The position numbers were made by a program, and so were the translations under genes. Positions 61,737-64,000 of a DNA stretch of 64,000 nucleotides are shown piece after piece (positions within the stretch are counted from its first letter, which is position 1; every line of letters begins with the position of its first letter). Origin of the DNA: Sphingobacteriaceae bacterium (GTDB taxonomy: Bacteria; Bacteroidota; Bacteroidia; B-17B0; Aurantibacillaceae); contig NVQB01000001.1 of assembly GCA_002319075.1 (NCBI GenBank), forward strand, positions 3,968,001 to 4,032,000, written 5' to 3'. The notes under the pieces were generated by a model that was given only the letters and a program-made list of their open reading frames with translations, was not told the DNA's origin and made no database searches.

Positions 61737-64000
61737 ATGTCCAATAAACTGCTCCTAATACTTCTCTCTTTCGGATGTTTTTGCCTCTCCCACGCCCAAA
61801 GTGATAGTAATCCCCGTGTTGTTAGTCCCCACGTTAGCCCGGCCCTAAAACTCACAGAAAATCTTGGTCAGTGGCAATCTGAGGTGCTTTTTAAGGCACA
61901 GTTAGATGGTGGAGCGCTTTACGTCGAAAAGGCCGGTTTAACTTTTAATTTTTACGATAAGAAAAAATACAGGGCTATTCACCATGGGGGGGCGCTTAAA
62001 AACAAGTTCAGTAACCTTGATATTAATTGTCACGCTTATAAAATTAAGTTTGAGAAGTGCAATACGGCAGCAGCCATAGATAAATTTCAAGCTGGACCAG
62101 ATTACGAGAATTTTTTTCTCGGAGGCGATAAAACAAAATGGAAAAGTGGGGTAAAAAACTATCATCAGATTTTCTTAAGGAATTTATATCCGGACATAGA
62201 TTATGAACTCATTACCGCGGTGAATGGCCTTAAATATAATTTCCATGTAAAAGCGAAAGCTGATCCTTCCTTAATTAAGATGCGCTACCAGGGGATAGAC
62301 AAACCAAGATTAAAAGACGGGACTTTGGTTTTATCGCTATCTGTAAACGAGGTCATAGAGCAAAGACCTTATGCTTACCAGCTAATTAATGGAGTAGTAA
62401 GGGAAGTGAAATGCGACTATCGATTGAGAGATAATGTAGTAAGTTTTGAATTTCCTGAAGGCTATGATAAAAACCACGAATTGATAATCGACCCAATCCT
62501 TGTTTTTGCAGCTCAATCGGGCTCAAATGCCGATAATTTTGGAATGACCGCTACTTATGATAACCAGGGAAACTTATATTCAGGAGGCACCATTTTTGAT
62601 GTAGGTTATCCCACAACTACCGGAGCGTACAGCTCTTCTTTTAATGGCCCTGCATACTACGGTAATACGGATGTGGTAATTACTAAATACAGCTCGAGTG
62701 GAAGCAGTTTGTTATTTTCCACCTATTTTGGAGGCGGGTTTACTGAAACAATTCACAGTATGATTGTGGATGGATCTGGTGATCTTTGCATTTACGGTGT
62801 AACAAGCAGCAGTAATTTTCCAATGCTATCAAACAGTTATGATCCTACCTTTAATGGGGGGTCATTTATAATGTTTGTAGCAAATGGTCAACGTTTTGTA
62901 AACGGAACAGATATTTATGTTTCAAAATTTAATTCTTCCGGAACCAGCCTCCTTGCTTCCACCTATATTGGAGGAAGTGCTAACGACGGATTAAATCATA
63001 GCAATTCAGCGTCAGGTTTCTACCAGGTGCCCGCAACACCACCTGCAACAGGCGTTATAACAGTGGCCGAACCCGATTATGTAAATTTGCAATATAATTA
63101 CGGCGACCAGTGCAGGGGCGAAATACAAGTAGATTTGCTTGGCAATATTTACATTACAAGTTCTACCCGCTCTTCCGATTTTCCAACTACCAATGGGTTT
63201 GACAGCAACTTAGGAGGAACACAGGATGGGATATTGGCGAAATTTAATTCGGGCCTTAGTTCTTTACTTAACTCTTCATTTATTGGCGGTAGCGGATTAG
63301 ACGCCGGCTACGGTCTTATTGTGAAAGATAATTTTGAAGTCTATGTCACCGGTGGCACAACCAGCAACAATTTCCCGCATGCATCTGGTGGCTATCAGTC
63401 TGCCTATCAGGGTGGAGCGGCGGATGGTTATGTAATTCGGGTGAATCCTGCCGGAAATAGTGTTATGAATGGCACCTATTTCGGGACCTTTCAATATGAT
63501 CAGTCTTTTTTTATTCAGTCCGACAAATATGATAACGTTTACATTTATGGACAATCCCTCGGTAATATTCCTGTGGTTGTGGCGTCAAATGCAGCAAGCG
63601 TTTTTTCCGTTTCTGGCACGCATCAGTTTATTTCGAGATTTAATGCATCGTTGAATGTTTTAAATTTGTCTACAGTCTTTGGGAATTATTCAAACACTAC
63701 TGACATTTCTCCTTCAGCTTTCGCAGTAGATAAGTGCAATAATATTTACATTTCAGGGTGGGGAGGTAATGTTATAGGAAATCCTTCTCCTTTGTCAAAC
63801 ATGCCCTTGATGATCCCCACCCAATCAAGTACAGATGGCTTTGATTTTTATTTTATGGGTCTGGATTCAAATGCCGTGAATCTTCAATATGGGTCTTATT
63901 TTGGAGGCAGCTTTAGCGATGAGCACGTAGATGGAGGTACTTCCCGTTTTGATCCGGGCGGACGCATTTATCAGTCGGTATGCGCGGGTTGCGGAGGGAA
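61737..64000 (+). CDS. Large secreted SBBP beta-propeller protein (3' end outside window)
   Basis: 754 residues are visible from ATG 61737, and no stop occurs before the window end. A signal peptide (1-21, ending LSHAQ) is followed by an N-terminal domain up to about 255 (LTENLGQWQSEVLFKAQLD, KNYHQIFLRNLYPDIDYELI, PYAYQLINGVV), which fits the domain often placed before SBBP repeats (DUF7948). SBBP-type repeats follow: FSTYFGGGFTETIHSMIVDG, ASTYIGGSANDG, NSSFIGGSGLDAGYGLIV. Such proteins usually end in a T9SS type B sorting domain, which would lie outside this window. Extracellular function unknown. Confidence 0.88.
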   Translation, partial: MSNKLLLILLSFGCFCLSHAQSDSNPRVVSPHVSPALKLTENLGQWQSEVLFKAQLDGGALYVEKAGLTFNFYDKKKYRAIHHGGALKNKFSNLDINCHAYKIKFEKCNTAAAIDKFQAGPDYENFFLGGDKTKWKSGVKNYHQIFLRNLYPDIDYELITAVNGLKYNFHVKAKADPSLIKMRYQGIDKPRLKDGTLVLSLSVNEVIEQRPYAYQLINGVVREVKCDYRLRDNVVSFEFPEGYDKNHELIIDPILVFAAQSGSNADNFGMTATYDNQGNLYSGGTIFDVGYPTTTGAYSSSFNGPAYYGNTDVVITKYSSSGSSLLFSTYFGGGFTETIHSMIVDGSGDLCIYGVTSSSNFPMLSNSYDPTFNGGSFIMFVANGQRFVNGTDIYVSKFNSSGTSLLASTYIGGSANDGLNHSNSASGFYQVPATPPATGVITVAEPDYVNLQYNYGDQCRGEIQVDLLGNIYITSSTRSSDFPTTNGFDSNLGGTQDGILAKFNSGLSSLLNSSFIGGSGLDAGYGLIVKDNFEVYVTGGTTSNNFPHASGGYQSAYQGGAADGYVIRVNPAGNSVMNGTYFGTFQYDQSFFIQSDKYDNVYIYGQSLGNIPVVVASNAASVFSVSGTHQFISRFNASLNVLNLSTVFGNYSNTTDISPSAFAVDKCNNIYISGWGGNVIGNPSPLSNMPLMIPTQSSTDGFDFYFMGLDSNAVNLQYGSYFGGSFSDEHVDGGTSRFDPGGRIYQSVCAGCGG

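Overview
The window is a stretch of a Bacteroidota chromosome: low GC, A-rich gene starts instead of strong Shine-Dalgarno sites, TAnnTTTG promoter boxes, and many lineage-typical products. These include type IX secretion (T9SS) cargo with type A and type B C-terminal sorting domains, a PorP/SprF protein, the gliding lipoprotein GldB, a FecR/ECF sigma pair, a TonB-dependent receptor with a carboxypeptidase-like N-terminus, and two-subunit methylmalonyl-CoA mutase. Genus or family cannot be fixed from sequence alone. No tRNA, rRNA, transposase, integrase, prophage block or CRISPR array was seen.

Layout. (1) 1-11744: a cell-surface cluster. It holds the end of a beta-repeat adhesin, a 1716-aa adhesin with a C-terminal S74-type chaperone domain, a type B T9SS cargo protein, PorP/SprF, an OmpA/TPR/propeller protein and a GlmU-like hexapeptide protein. 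(2) 11747-21262: mixed housekeeping and small genes (argS, tadA, methyltransferase, SRPBCC, membrane-tethered LuxR regulator, DUF4199, DUF983, a secreted esterase). (3) 21328-22955: an SPFH protein with a small ribbon-helix-helix gene whose 5' end is repeated upstream in two 197-bp units. (4) 23322-27335: DEAD-box helicase, PH-domain and AHSA1 proteins, and two tandem paralogous T9SS cargo proteins. (5) 27461-33759: an ECF sigma factor, a FecR anti-sigma, an STN-domain surface-repeat protein, a second surface-repeat protein, a 33-aa membrane peptide, a 108-aa secreted protein and a head-GIN lipoprotein. (6) 33872-46591: TonB-dependent receptor, methyltransferase, rluF, DinB, mutA-mutB with a LytS/LytR pair, acetyltransferase, NmrA-like reductase. 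(7) 46591-61622: cation/proton antiporter, accB-accC, a PorT-like barrel, gldB, dxs, a TPR/propeller protein, a CX4CH lipoprotein and der. (8) 61737-64000: the start of a large secreted beta-propeller (SBBP) protein that runs off the window.

Main discovery candidate: region 5. Four intergenic sites share AGGGGT, exactly 15 bases, then TGTCTTA (or one-base variants). They lie before the sigma gene, before the second surface-repeat gene, before the 33-aa peptide gene and before the head-GIN lipoprotein gene. I found no fifth site by eye. This looks like a self-contained, autoregulated ECF regulon. The protein that would normally be a TonB receptor is instead an STN domain joined to a repeat-type outer-surface barrel.

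Second candidate: short-period 'word' elements (accacatagagacatag, accactaagg..., cacagataacgcagatt) in several intergenic gaps. At two loci they lie between direct copies of the end of a neighbouring gene: 54 bp of the ribbon-helix-helix 5' end, and about 25 bp of an SRPBCC 3' end.
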